A stretch of DNA of 64,000 nt. Source: Oceanihabitans sediminis. GTDB lineage: Bacteria; Bacteroidota; Bacteroidia; Flavobacteriales; Flavobacteriaceae. The position numbers were made by a program, and so were the translations under genes. The DNA is taken from positions 62,001-126,000 of the forward strand of contig NZ_QPIG01000002.1 in NCBI RefSeq assembly GCF_003337215.1, given 5' to 3'. Of this stretch, positions 9,315 through 18,680 are shown one piece after another; the first letter of the stretch is position 1; each line of letters begins with the position of its first letter. A model generated the notes under the pieces. That model ran no database searches and was not told the origin of the DNA. It worked only from the letters and a program-made list of their open reading frames with translations.

Positions 9315-10760
9315 ATGAAAAAACTAGCATTACATTGGAAAATTATTATTGGTATGGTACTCGGTATCATTTGGGCTTTAATTTCAAGCTCAATGGGTTG
9401 GAGTTCTTTTACCATTAATTGGATTGATCCATTTGGAACTATTTTTATTAATTTATTGAAGCTTATTGCTGTGCCTTTAGTATTATTCTCCATTATTGGA
9501 GGTGTTGCAAATATTGGTGATCCTTCTAGCTTAGGTAGAATGGGAGGTAAGACGCTAGGAACCTATCTACTTACAACTATAATGGCTATATCACTAGGAT
9601 TACTATTGGTAAATGTATTTCAACCAGGGAAACTAATTGATGGGCAAAGCAGAATTGATAATAGAATTAGCTATGAAATTTGGGCAGATTCTCAAGGTTA
9701 TCAAATTAAAGATGGTATAAACTACTTACAGAAACCGGAGTTTTTTGAAAGAGCTCAGCAAATTTCAAAATTATCTAATAGCGAATTAAAAGAAGCTGCA
9801 GTTGCGGCTAAACTAGAAACCGTAAAGAAGCGTAAAGAAACAACTCCATTACAACCTTTAGTAGATATTGTACCAAGTAACTTTTTTCATTCTTTATCTA
9901 ACAATGGTTTAATGCTTCAAATCATCTTTTTTGCAGTGTTTTTTGGTATTTGTTTGTTATTTATTCCTTCAGATAAATCAAAACCAGTATTAAACCTTGT
10001 AGACGGGATTAATGAAGTATTCCTTAAAATGGTAGATATTGTTATGCAGGCAGCTCCGTTTTTTGTTTTCGCTTTATTAGCGGGAGTTGTTAGCAAAATG
10101 GCTGGTGATGATATTGGGAAGGTAGTTGAAATTTTCAAGGGATTAAGCTGGTATTCTTTAACGGTACTTCTAGGTTTATTATTAATGATTTTTGTTATTT
10201 ATCCGTTGATTTTAAAAGCTTTTGTAAAGAAAATATCATACAAAGGATTCTTTAAAGCTATGAGTCCAGCACAGACTTTAGCTTTTTCTACTTCAAGTAG
10301 TGCTGCAACCCTTCCTGTTACCATGGAATGTGTTGAGCAAAACTTAGGAGTGAATAAAAAAATAAGCAGTTTTGTTTTACCTATTGGAGCAACTGTAAAT
10401 ATGGATGGAACAAGTATGTACCAAGCTATTGCTGTTATTTTCTTAGCACAATTACACATGATAGATTTAACCTTAGGCCAACAAATAACTGTTGTTTTAA
10501 CAGCGACTTTGGCTTCTATTGGTTCGGCAGCAGTACCAAGTGCAGGTTTAGTAATGTTAATTATTGTATTAGATTCTGTAGGATTAAATCCTGCTTGGAT
10601 AGCTATTATTTTCCCTGTAGATAGAATTTTAGATATGTTTAGAACTGTTGTAAACGTTACTGGAGATGCTACTGTTTGTTCTATAATTGCTGATGGAGAA
10701 GGGATGTTAGACTATAATGAAACAGAAAACCCAACGGAAACGTTTGATTTAGATTCATAA
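9315..10760 (+). CDS. Dicarboxylate/amino acid:cation symporter (DAACS family)
   Basis: 481 residues of multi-pass membrane protein. Residues TSSSAATLPVT (re-entrant hairpin HP1) and NMDGTSMY (the TM7 NMDGT motif) are the ion- and substrate-binding signatures of the GltP/GltPh family, which couples Na+ or H+ to uptake of glutamate, aspartate or C4-dicarboxylates. A hydrophilic insertion of about 80 residues between TM3 and TM4 (around residues 115-180) is longer than in archaeal GltPh. Substrate cannot be assigned. It follows aroC by 59 bp. Confidence 0.92.
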   Translation: MKKLALHWKIIIGMVLGIIWALISSSMGWSSFTINWIDPFGTIFINLLKLIAVPLVLFSIIGGVANIGDPSSLGRMGGKTLGTYLLTTIMAISLGLLLVNVFQPGKLIDGQSRIDNRISYEIWADSQGYQIKDGINYLQKPEFFERAQQISKLSNSELKEAAVAAKLETVKKRKETTPLQPLVDIVPSNFFHSLSNNGLMLQIIFFAVFFGICLLFIPSDKSKPVLNLVDGINEVFLKMVDIVMQAAPFFVFALLAGVVSKMAGDDIGKVVEIFKGLSWYSLTVLLGLLLMIFVIYPLILKAFVKKISYKGFFKAMSPAQTLAFSTSSSAATLPVTMECVEQNLGVNKKISSFVLPIGATVNMDGTSMYQAIAVIFLAQLHMIDLTLGQQITVVLTATLASIGSAAVPSAGLVMLIIVLDSVGLNPAWIAIIFPVDRILDMFRTVVNVTGDATVCSIIADGEGMLDYNETENPTETFDLDS

Positions 10761-10817
10761 ACTATTTTAGGGTTAAACGAAGTTCAAGAAGCATTAAAAA
10801 CTTAATATTTTGAAACA

Positions 10818-11657
10818 ATGTCTAAGCTAGAATTAGAAACGTCTGTAGTCTCTACAACTTGGTTATATAATAACCTAGATGCTGAAAATATAATTATTTT
10901 AAATGCTACAATTCCTAAAGTAACTAGTGAAGATAGGGAAGACTCAGAAGTATTTCAAATTTCTAATACTAGGTTTTTCGATATTAAGAATAAGTTTAGT
11001 GACGTTGATGGAGAATTCCCAAGTACATTTCCATCCTCTGAACAATTTGAAACTTCTGCTCAAGAATTAGGAATTAATTCGGATTCTGTGATAATTGTTT
11101 ATGATGAAAAAGGAATTTACTCTAGCGCTAGAGCTTGGTATTTATTTAAGGCATTTGGTCATAAACAAGTTGCTGTTTTAAATGGCGGTTTACCTGCTTG
11201 GAAAGATGAAAAATTTCCCTTAGAAAAGAAACAAAATAACATAAAAGTCGCTACTGGAAATTTTCAAGCAAAACTACAAGCTCGTTATATGGTGTTTTTT
11301 GAAGATATCTTAAAAATTCAAGACGATTCCAATTACACGATTATAGATGCTAGATCATCAGATAGATTTCAATCTCTTACACCAGAACCAAGAGCAGGCT
11401 TAAGAAGTGGAACTATACCAAATTCTAAAAACCTTCCCTTTACAACTTTACTGCAAGGTCAAAAACTTTTGCCAAAAACATATTTAGAAAAAGCATTTAA
11501 AGAAGTAACAGATAAAAATGAAAAACTCGTTTTTTCTTGTGGTTCTGGTATTACTGCATGTGTTTTGGCACTTGGAGCAAACGTTTTAGGTTACAAAAAC
11601 ACAGCTGTTTACGATGGTTCTTGGACAGAATACGGAAGTTTAGTTAAGAAGAGTTAG
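10818..11657 (+). CDS. Sulfurtransferase with two rhodanese domains
   Basis: 279 residues forming two rhodanese domains: an inactive N-terminal one (about 10-140) and a C-terminal catalytic one with the loop C241-G-S-G-I-T. The CGSGITAC loop resembles 3-mercaptopyruvate sulfurtransferases (SseA, CGSGVTAC) more than thiosulfate sulfurtransferases. No signal peptide, so cytoplasmic. It lies 57 bp after the symporter gene and may be co-transcribed. Confidence 0.9.
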   Translation: MSKLELETSVVSTTWLYNNLDAENIIILNATIPKVTSEDREDSEVFQISNTRFFDIKNKFSDVDGEFPSTFPSSEQFETSAQELGINSDSVIIVYDEKGIYSSARAWYLFKAFGHKQVAVLNGGLPAWKDEKFPLEKKQNNIKVATGNFQAKLQARYMVFFEDILKIQDDSNYTIIDARSSDRFQSLTPEPRAGLRSGTIPNSKNLPFTTLLQGQKLLPKTYLEKAFKEVTDKNEKLVFSCGSGITACVLALGANVLGYKNTAVYDGSWTEYGSLVKKS

Positions 11658-11863
11658 TCGAAGCTTTACTTACAGCTATTACATTTTCTCAAAATTATTC
11701 TCTTCTAGATAAAAGGCAATTCCTCAGTATTTAAGATATAAAACATGTAGTTTATCGATGATTTTTGCAGAAATTTAATCCTCAACTAATATCTCTGCTT
11801 TATATCGATATAATTTCTAAATACTCCTTTCTGTGTGTATTTTCGCGTCAGTTAAAAAAATCT

Positions 11864-12118
11864 ATGAAAATATTAGTTGCCTTTTTTTTATTAAATGTTT
11901 CATTTTTAGCAGCACAAGATAATGTTGCTTTAAATTCTTTACCTGTTCAACCTATAGTAGTTAATGAAATTTCTGAACCAGTTTTAGAAGATTTAATAAT
12001 TATTTCAGAAGAAACCTTATTAACAAAAAAGAAGTCTTTTAAAACTATTATTGAAGATACTCTTTCTGGTAGAAAATACTTAATATTTAATATTGATAAG
12101 TACACGAAACTTTGCTAA
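11864..12118 (+). CDS. Small exported protein, hypothetical
   Basis: 84 residues starting at ATG 11864. A longer frame reaches back to 11765, but the stretch starting MKILVAFFLLNVSFLAAQ is a textbook signal peptide, so the internal Met is the real start. The mature part is about 65 residues with no recognised motif. It precedes a small lipoprotein gene by 12 bp, so the two are probably co-transcribed. Function unknown. Confidence 0.55.
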   Translation: MKILVAFFLLNVSFLAAQDNVALNSLPVQPIVVNEISEPVLEDLIIISEETLLTKKKSFKTIIEDTLSGRKYLIFNIDKYTKLC

Positions 12119-12130
12119 TAAAGTAATTTG

Positions 12131-12487
12131 ATGAAAAATATTTTATTCGTTTTTCTACTAATCACTTCCGTTTTGTCTTGCACTAATAATATTTCAGAGC
12201 AACAAACAAACATTCATGAATTAACTGGAACTTGGGAACGTTCTGATTCTAACACAACTTTACAAAACACCATTGTTTTTAATGAAGATTTCACAGGAAT
12301 AAAAACTTCATTTAAAAAAGATGGAGATTTCATGATTTCAAATGCTTCAGATTTTGAATGGATAGCTTCAGAAAGTCAATTGACTATAAATCTTTACGAA
12401 GAAATTCAAACTTCTTATTTCTTTAATGAAGAGGGACAGTTGGTTTTATCTGCACTTTCTACAATTCCTTATAATAAAATAGATTAG
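12131..12487 (+). CDS. Small lipoprotein, lipocalin-like, hypothetical
   Basis: 118 residues from ATG 12131 (a TTG just upstream at 12128 is in frame but less likely). The N-terminus has a lipoprotein signal with lipobox VLSC followed by TNN. The mature part reads ELTGTWERSD and continues with short beta-strand-like pieces (TIVFNEDFTGIKT), as in lipocalin-like or META-type small lipoproteins of Bacteroidota. Its TAG stop overlaps the stop codon of the convergent DCC gene by four bases. Function unknown. Confidence 0.6.
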   Translation: MKNILFVFLLITSVLSCTNNISEQQTNIHELTGTWERSDSNTTLQNTIVFNEDFTGIKTSFKKDGDFMISNASDFEWIASESQLTINLYEEIQTSYFFNEEGQLVLSALSTIPYNKID

Positions 12488-12900
12488 CTTAAAAATTTAG
12501 CTTTTAGTTCAGGACTAGGAACCATACAGGCTTCCTTTTTACCATACCATTTATATCTGTTTTTCGCTATATAACTATATACCCAGTTTCTAATAAAAGT
12601 AGGTGCTATTAAAAACACTACCATTAAGTTGTTAGGAAAGTCTAAATCCTTTGCAATTAATAAGGCTGCTGTAGATTTTATTTTTAGACCATTATTTTTT
12701 GAATAGAGAAGAATAGAATCTGTTTTATTGGTATCAATCTGAAATTCATCCATGATACTTCTTCCTAAGTCACTTTGCAAGGAGGCAAACCTGAAAAGAT
12801 CTTTCTTGTCATGTTTAATCACATACTGAACAGAACTATTACAGAGGTTACACACCCCATCGAATAAGATTAATTTTTTATGTTCAGGTAATGGTTGCAT
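12484..12900 (-). CDS. DCC family thiol-disulfide oxidoreductase (DUF393)
   Basis: 138 residues. The motif D14-G-V-C17-N-L-C20 near the N-terminus, within LILFDGVCNLC, defines the DCC (DUF393) family, a thioredoxin-like fold thought to exchange disulfides. Small and cytoplasmic. It starts 5 bp downstream of the mutS2-like gene, so it is probably the second gene of that transcript. The biological partner is unknown. Confidence 0.88.
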   Translation of the reverse strand: MQPLPEHKKLILFDGVCNLCNSSVQYVIKHDKKDLFRFASLQSDLGRSIMDEFQIDTNKTDSILLYSKNNGLKIKSTAALLIAKDLDFPNNLMVVFLIAPTFIRNWVYSYIAKNRYKWYGKKEACMVPSPELKAKFLS

Positions 12901-12905
12901 ACAAG

Positions 12906-15071
12906 TTATTTTACTGCTTCTACAAGTTCTAACATTTCTAAGCTAACGTTTGTGGTAAAAATACCATAATTCACTATAGCCTTGTTTTTCTCTATGGCAT
13001 CAATGCTTCCTATAGCTCGACCATCTTCCATACGAACGCGATCACCAACTTTTAGTATAGGCTTCGGTTTTTCAGGAACAATAGCTTTTTTCTTGTTTTC
13101 CTTTTTCTTTTTTCTAATTACTTCAACTTTCTTTTCAACTTCTTTCTTTACTTTAATTTCCTTAGCTTTTATAGATTTTTTTTGCTTAGGGGAAACTTTC
13201 TTCCGTTTAGAATTTTCAATTTGAACAAGCTTAAACAGTTCGGAATACAATTCTTTCTTTTTCTTGTTTTCGAAGAACTTTTCAGCAATATCATTAACTT
13301 TTTGACCTAAATAAATTAGTCGTTGGTTACTATCATATAACTCCTGATAGCTTTCTAGTTTCTTCTGTATTTTAGAATTAATTTCTTCTAACTTATCTGC
13401 TTCCTCTAGTTTCTTTTTTTCGTTTTGTTTTAAAGATTGCCCTGTTTTTTCTAGCTTACTTCGTTCTTTTTGAAGCTTAGCAATAGTAGCATCAAAGCGC
13501 ACTTTACCACGTTCAATTTTCTTTTTAGATCTATTGATTAAACTATACGGAATACCGTTTTTCTGAGCAACTTCAAAAGTAAATGAACTTCCGGCGTTAC
13601 CTATAACTAGTTTATAAATTGGTTCTAAACTTTTTTCGTCAAAAAGCATATTAGCATTTTGCATATAGGGTAGCTCATTTGCTAATAACTTTAAATTAGA
13701 ATAATGTGTTGTTATGATTCCGAAGGCTTCACGATGATAAAATTCTTCTAAAAATGTTTCTGCTAAGGCACCTCCAAGTTCTGGGTCGGAACCTGTACCA
13801 AATTCATCAATTAAAAAAAGCGTGTTTTTGTTACACTTTTTTAAGAAATAGTTCATTTGTTTCAGCCTATAACTGTAAGTACTCAAATGATTTTCTATAG
13901 ATTGATTATCTCCAATATCGCTTAATACCCTATCAAACAAACACACCGAACTTCGTTCGTGCACCGGAATCAACATTCCGCTTTGTAGCATTACTTGTAA
14001 TAGTCCAACCGTTTTTAGTGTGATACTTTTCCCTCCTGCATTAGGTCCCGAAATAACGATAATTCTACTGTCTTGCTTTAATTCTATAGTTTGCGGGAAG
14101 GTTTCTTGTTTCTTTTCTAAATTATTTAGATACAATAATGGGTGGTATGCATCACGCAAAAACAAAGTTCTATCCTCATTAATTTCAGGAAGAATTGCAT
14201 TCATTGATTTAGCATACTTTGCCTTTGCAGCAACAACATCTATAGTAATTAAAAAATCTTGATACTGTTCAATTAAAGGAGAAAATGGCCTAATGAAATT
14301 TGTAATATCCTTTAAGATTCTTACAATTTCTTCAGATTCTTCAAACTCTAAATTATTTAATTCTCGTGTATATCGTAAAGTTGCTTCTGGTTCAATATAA
14401 ACGATGCTTCCTGTTTTACTGCTTCCCATAATAGAACCTTTAACCTTACGCCTGTACATAGCTTTTACAGCAAGTACGCGTTTGTTATCTACTACAGATT
14501 CGCGTATATCATCTAGATATTCTAATTGATTATAGCTATTTAATGCAGAAGTAAAACTCTGATTAATTTGTCCTTTTAGCTTATTAATATTTTGTCTAAT
14601 ATCATAAAGTAGGGCAGAGGCCTCATCTTTTATATCCCCAAATCTATCTACATTTGCGTCTACTTTTTCAATAATCTCTTTTGTAACTTCTATATGAGAA
14701 GCATACTCACTTAAGTTTGGATAATATTCTTCAAACTTCTTCAAAAACTTTACAATTTCATTACTTGTAGAAGAAATAGCCGCTATTTTTTTTAGGCTAT
14801 AAATCTCTAAGAAAGTATTTTCAATTTTAAGAAGCTTTAATTCTTTTTCTACAGTATCAAATCCATGATTAGGAATTCTGTTATCATTATAAAAAGAAGC
14901 TAAATATTCGTTTACTAATTTTAAAGCCAGCTGTAGCTCTTCCTTTGTTTTATAAGGTCTAATTTCTAAAGCTTTTGCATTACCTAAAGGAGTAATACAA
15001 AGTTCGCTTACTTGCTGTAAAACAGTAGAAAACTCTAAATCTTGTAATGTTTTTTTATGTATGTTAATCAT
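12906..15071 (-). CDS. MutS2-like DNA-binding ATPase lacking the Smr nuclease domain
   Basis: 721 residues. The central ATPase domain has Walker A G342-PNAGGKS349, the Walker B segment LFLIDEFGTGSDPE and a STYSYRLK segment typical of MutS-family ATPases. The N-terminal core with clamp-like coiled coils and no mismatch-recognition domain fits the MutS2 branch rather than MutS1. A long Lys-rich linker (about residues 600-670) leads to a short KOW/SH3-like end (VGDRVRMEDGRAIGSI). Classical MutS2 proteins are near 780 residues and finish with an Smr endonuclease domain, which is missing here. In Bacillus MutS2 acts in recombination control and ribosome rescue; the role here is inferred. Confidence 0.88.
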   Translation of the reverse strand: MINIHKKTLQDLEFSTVLQQVSELCITPLGNAKALEIRPYKTKEELQLALKLVNEYLASFYNDNRIPNHGFDTVEKELKLLKIENTFLEIYSLKKIAAISSTSNEIVKFLKKFEEYYPNLSEYASHIEVTKEIIEKVDANVDRFGDIKDEASALLYDIRQNINKLKGQINQSFTSALNSYNQLEYLDDIRESVVDNKRVLAVKAMYRRKVKGSIMGSSKTGSIVYIEPEATLRYTRELNNLEFEESEEIVRILKDITNFIRPFSPLIEQYQDFLITIDVVAAKAKYAKSMNAILPEINEDRTLFLRDAYHPLLYLNNLEKKQETFPQTIELKQDSRIIVISGPNAGGKSITLKTVGLLQVMLQSGMLIPVHERSSVCLFDRVLSDIGDNQSIENHLSTYSYRLKQMNYFLKKCNKNTLFLIDEFGTGSDPELGGALAETFLEEFYHREAFGIITTHYSNLKLLANELPYMQNANMLFDEKSLEPIYKLVIGNAGSSFTFEVAQKNGIPYSLINRSKKKIERGKVRFDATIAKLQKERSKLEKTGQSLKQNEKKKLEEADKLEEINSKIQKKLESYQELYDSNQRLIYLGQKVNDIAEKFFENKKKKELYSELFKLVQIENSKRKKVSPKQKKSIKAKEIKVKKEVEKKVEVIRKKKKENKKKAIVPEKPKPILKVGDRVRMEDGRAIGSIDAIEKNKAIVNYGIFTTNVSLEMLELVEAVK

Positions 15072-15142
15072 ATATATGATCCGATAATTTATATAATTAT
15101 AGGAGGTTGTATTGTGCTTATTATTGTTCTTTTAAGGCATAA

Positions 15143-15150
15143 CAAAGTTA
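15143..15150 (-). promoter_or_regulatory. -7 promoter box of the mutS2-like operon
   Basis: Minus-strand TAACTTTG, an exact match to the Bacteroidota -7 consensus TAnnTTTG, 72 bp upstream of the start. No convincing -33 TTTG partner seen. It lies back to back with the box of the divergent gene at 15176. Confidence 0.5.
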
Positions 15151-15175
15151 GTTATAATGTTGAATAAATTATAAC

Positions 15176-15183
15176 TAGATTTG
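15176..15183 (+). promoter_or_regulatory. -7 promoter box of the alpha/beta hydrolase gene
   Basis: TAGATTTG matches TAnnTTTG exactly, 22 bp before the ATG at 15206. No good -33 element at the usual spacing. Confidence 0.5.
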
Positions 15184-15205
15184 TATGAATTAATAAAGAT
15201 TCAAT

Positions 15206-16156
15206 ATGAAAAATATATTCTTCCTTTTTGTTTTTCTTTTAAGCCTTAGTTGTGCTAACGAATTTGATAAATACAAAGAAAGACCAAAGTATATAACGGA
15301 AGCTTCTGCTAGTGATAAAGCCTATTTTGAAGCATATGACAAAACTTTACAGCTTTGGGATGTATCTTATGAAGAATTATATATTCCAACTACAGATGGT
15401 ATAGCGCATGTTATTGTTAGCGGTCCAAAAAGTGGAGAGCCACTAGTGCTTCTTCACGGAATGAATGCTAGTTCTACCATGTGGTATCCAAATATTCAAT
15501 CTCTTTCAGAAAATCACCGTGTATATGCAATTGATTTTCTTTTAGAGCCTGGGAAATCCTATTTGTACAAGGACATGGAAAGTATAGACAAAGTAATAGA
15601 CTGGTATAAAGAAGTGCTTTTCGTTTTAAAACTAGATAGTTATCATGTTATTGGTGCTTCCCGTGGTGGATGGCTTTCTGTTAAACTAGCTCTTGAAAAT
15701 CAGCATGAAATTAAAAGTTTAGTATTGCTGAGTCCTGCACAAACTTTTTCATGGATAAGACCAAGTGAAGGATTGCTAAAAAATATTGTTTCGCTTCTTT
15801 CTTCTAAAGAAAAAAGAATAGAGCAAAGTTTAAAAACCATGTCAAGTAATGTAGACAATATTAGTGACGCATATTTAGAGCAATATTATATTGGCACAGA
15901 AAAAGATTCTGTAAATAAGTTTCTAATCAATATGAAACCATTTCCTAATGATGTTCTTAAGACTTTACAAATGCCAGTTTTAGTTTTAATAGGAGATGAC
16001 GATATCATTAATACTGAAAAAACTATAGAGATTGTAAAAACGCTACCTAAAGGTAAAGGAGAAATTATAAAAAATGCTGGACACTTTTTATCTATTGACC
16101 AAGCTGAGGAGGTAAATAAAAAAATGCTCGATTTTTTAAATAATCTTCCTGATTAA
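15206..16156 (+). CDS. Alpha/beta hydrolase lipoprotein
   Basis: 316 residues. A lipoprotein signal (FLLSLSC then ANEFD) places it on a membrane outside the cytoplasm. The hydrolase fold shows the oxyanion-hole segment LLHGMNASS, the nucleophile elbow G-A-S152-R-G-G, a GDDDIIN segment supplying the acid and NAGHFLS supplying the His. The family includes esterases, lipases and epoxide hydrolases, so the substrate is open. The gene ends 2 bp before the stop of the convergent carrier gene. Confidence 0.85.
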   Translation: MKNIFFLFVFLLSLSCANEFDKYKERPKYITEASASDKAYFEAYDKTLQLWDVSYEELYIPTTDGIAHVIVSGPKSGEPLVLLHGMNASSTMWYPNIQSLSENHRVYAIDFLLEPGKSYLYKDMESIDKVIDWYKEVLFVLKLDSYHVIGASRGGWLSVKLALENQHEIKSLVLLSPAQTFSWIRPSEGLLKNIVSLLSSKEKRIEQSLKTMSSNVDNISDAYLEQYYIGTEKDSVNKFLINMKPFPNDVLKTLQMPVLVLIGDDDIINTEKTIEIVKTLPKGKGEIIKNAGHFLSIDQAEEVNKKMLDFLNNLPD

Positions 16157-16158
16157 AT

Positions 16159-17655
16159 TTACGATATATAAACCAATACCGTCATTACAATTAGGGTAAA
16201 CACAGTCATTATAATCATTAATGGCATGATAAATTTTAACCATTTATTAAAACCAACTTTAACTACAGCAAGAGAAGCTAATATTAAACCTGTTGGATTA
16301 ATAAAATAGAATAGCCCTAAACCGTATTGGTAAGCATTTACAACGATATCTCTACCAACTCCAACGGTATCTGCTAATGGAGCCATTATTGGCATAGTTA
16401 ACACCGCCATTCCAGATGAACTAGGGATGAAGAAGGAAAGTCCTCCATAAATCATTGTCATAACACTTGCAAAAACACCTTTATGCATTCCGGTTGTCAT
16501 ATCACTTGCGTAGTATAGCATGGTATCGCTAATTAGTCCGTCACTCATAATTACAGTCACACCACGTGCAATCCCAATAATTAAAGCCACTCCTAATAAG
16601 TCGCTAGCTCCTCTTACAAAAGTATCTACAAAATCTGATTCTTTAATTTGAGAAATAATTCCTATTAAAATAGCACCAACTAAGAAAGTTGAAGTCATTT
16701 CTATAAACCACCAATCTAGCATAGAAACTCCAACAATCATAATGATAAAACAAGCAGCAAAAACAAATAATGCCAATCTTAAACGAGTAGTGAACTTAAC
16801 TTCAGTTTTATTAGAATTACCAAAAAGATCTTCAATTTGCTGTTTTTGATCATAAATTATAGACTTTGTAGGGTCTGCTTTTACTCTTTTAGCATAACGC
16901 ATGATATAAGCAATACAAATTGTTAATGAAAGCCCAAGCATAATTACTCTTCCAACCAATCCTGTAGTCCAATTAATTCCTGCTGCATCACTAGCAATAA
17001 TAGTACTAAAAGGGTTAATAGTAGAGCACATTGTACCTATAGAAGAGCCTAAAAATATACAGGCAATACCTACAAGTGCATCATATTTTGCAGCTAGAAA
17101 AACCGGAATTAAGATAGGGAAGAAGGCAATGGTTTCTTCTGCCAATCCAAAGGTAGTTCCTCCAAAAGCAATAAGCGTTGTAACTAAGATAATAAGTATA
17201 AATTCTTTTCCTTTTAAAGCCTTCGCTAGCCAACCAATACCAGCATCAAAAGCTCCAGTACTATTAATAATACCTATAAGTCCACCAATAATTAAAACTA
17301 AGAAAATAATATCTGCAGCTTCAATAATTCCTCTAATTGGTGATTTTATAAACTCAAAAACACCTTGAGGTTTAGACTCTAGTTGGTTATAAGTATTAGG
17401 AATATTAATTGCCTTATAAATATCTCCGTTAGTAAATTTTTCTAATGGAATTTTAATATTTAAAGTTTCCAAAGTTTCTTGAGTTGCGGGAAGTGTAGTT
17501 TCTTCAACTAAACTAACTCGAGTAAATGTATCTGCATCTTTATCGTAATCTAAAGTATCATATTTTCCTGCTGGAACGATCCAAGTTAATAGCGTTACTA
17601 AACCAGCAATTATTAGTAGTATAGTTTGAGCAGTTGGAAATTTTAAATTTTTCAT
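16159..17655 (-). CDS. YfcC family (DcuC-like) membrane carrier
   Basis: 498 residues with about 12 hydrophobic segments. The start LLIIAGLVTLLTWIVPAGKY and the conserved FFIPSSSGMAVLTMPIMAPL and GLGLFYFINPTG segments are typical of the C4-dicarboxylate anaerobic carrier-like/YfcC family. Members carry carboxylates, short-chain fatty acids or basic amino acids; the substrate cannot be read from sequence. Transcribed divergently from ung across a 73-bp spacer. Confidence 0.85.
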   Translation of the reverse strand: MKNLKFPTAQTILLIIAGLVTLLTWIVPAGKYDTLDYDKDADTFTRVSLVEETTLPATQETLETLNIKIPLEKFTNGDIYKAINIPNTYNQLESKPQGVFEFIKSPIRGIIEAADIIFLVLIIGGLIGIINSTGAFDAGIGWLAKALKGKEFILIILVTTLIAFGGTTFGLAEETIAFFPILIPVFLAAKYDALVGIACIFLGSSIGTMCSTINPFSTIIASDAAGINWTTGLVGRVIMLGLSLTICIAYIMRYAKRVKADPTKSIIYDQKQQIEDLFGNSNKTEVKFTTRLRLALFVFAACFIIMIVGVSMLDWWFIEMTSTFLVGAILIGIISQIKESDFVDTFVRGASDLLGVALIIGIARGVTVIMSDGLISDTMLYYASDMTTGMHKGVFASVMTMIYGGLSFFIPSSSGMAVLTMPIMAPLADTVGVGRDIVVNAYQYGLGLFYFINPTGLILASLAVVKVGFNKWLKFIMPLMIIMTVFTLIVMTVLVYIS

Positions 17656-17728
17656 AAATATAGATGCTGAAATTTTATCAAGATTAAAGATAGTATTATT
17701 TTAGACTATCATAAATTTAAAATGGAAA

Positions 17729-18400
17729 ATGCTGGCAAATATAAGCACTAGTTGGAAAAAACACTTAGAAGAAGAATTAAAAAAAACATATTTTAAATCT
17801 CTTTTAGAGTTTATCACGGAAGAATATAAAAATGAAGAATGCTTTCCTAAAGAAGAAGCTATTTTTAACGCCTTTAATTTATGTCCTTTTGAAGCTGTAA
17901 AAGTCGTTATAATTGGGCAAGATCCTTATCATGATGTCGGGCAAGCTAATGGTTTATGCTTTAGTGTTAATAATGGAGTGCCATTTCCGCCTTCCTTAAA
18001 GAATATTTTTAAAGAGTTAGAAACAGATTTACAAATTCCGTATCCTGATACTGGTAATCTAGAACCTTGGGCTAAGCAAGGGGTTTTATTACTGAATGCG
18101 ACCTTAACTGTTAGAGCACACCAAGCAGGTTCACATCAAAAAAAGGGTTGGGAAACCTTTACAGATGAAGTTATTAAATTAATAAGCGATAAAAAAGAAG
18201 GGGTAGTATTTTTGTTATGGGGAGGTTTTGCTAAAAAGAAAGCGAAGCTAATAGATAAAAATAAACATCATATACTTACATCAGGACACCCATCGCCTTT
18301 AAGTGCAAATAGAGGATATTGGTTTGGTAATAAGCATTTTAGTAAAACTAACTACCTGTTGCAGAAAACTGGGGAGAAACCTCTTCTTTGGAGTTTATAA
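17729..18400 (+). CDS. ung: Uracil-DNA glycosylase
   Basis: 223 residues, family 1 UDG. D65 in GQDPYHD is the water-activating Asp and H187 in HPSPLS is the catalytic His, in nearly the same positions as E. coli Ung (D64, H187). It removes uracil from DNA to start base excision repair. The ATG at 17729 gives the expected N-terminus (SWKKHLEEEL follows closely). The last codons overlap a small convergent membrane-protein frame. Confidence 0.97.
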   Translation: MLANISTSWKKHLEEELKKTYFKSLLEFITEEYKNEECFPKEEAIFNAFNLCPFEAVKVVIIGQDPYHDVGQANGLCFSVNNGVPFPPSLKNIFKELETDLQIPYPDTGNLEPWAKQGVLLLNATLTVRAHQAGSHQKKGWETFTDEVIKLISDKKEGVVFLLWGGFAKKKAKLIDKNKHHILTSGHPSPLSANRGYWFGNKHFSKTNYLLQKTGEKPLLWSL

Positions 18401-18545
18401 CCCGTATAACTTTTCGAACTGTTTGAGATTTTACTCTGTCCTTTTTCTCTTTTGTTGTTCTATTACAACTAAACTTAAGTAATATAAAGTTTATTGCAAT
18501 AAGACAAATGAGAATGTAAATGATTGTTAATAGCATAAGCAACAT
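18348..18545 (-). CDS. Possible small membrane protein, hypothetical
   Basis: A 65-residue frame (ATG at 18545; an in-frame ATG at 18575 would add ten residues). It begins with one strong transmembrane helix (MLLMLLTIIYILICLIAINF) followed by a basic, Lys/Arg-rich tail, a common layout for single-pass small proteins. Its last 53 bp overlap the 3' end of ung in antisense. No family recognised and no promoter box found, so it may be a chance frame in otherwise empty DNA (18401-18680). Confidence 0.35.
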   Translation of the reverse strand: MLLMLLTIIYILICLIAINFILLKFSCNRTTKEKKDRVKSQTVRKVIRVINSKEEVSPQFSATGS

Positions 18546-18680
18546 CTTTTTGCATTTAGTAAAACTAAATAACAATATTGGTTACTTAAACTTAACAAAA
18601 ATTAACACAAATAAAAAATCAAATTGTTGTAAGACAGTTTTTTAGGGATGAAATACAAAATATTCAAAATAAATTTTGAT

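Noticed and set aside
11765-12118. Longer form of the small exported protein starting at 11765
   Set aside because: The first 33 codons before ATG 11864 would mask a clear signal peptide and show no coding character.
12982-13224. Plus-strand Phe/Ser-rich frame in the MutS2 linker region
   Set aside because: It is the complement of the Lys-rich linker, so the Phe-rich protein is an artefact of A-rich coding sequence.
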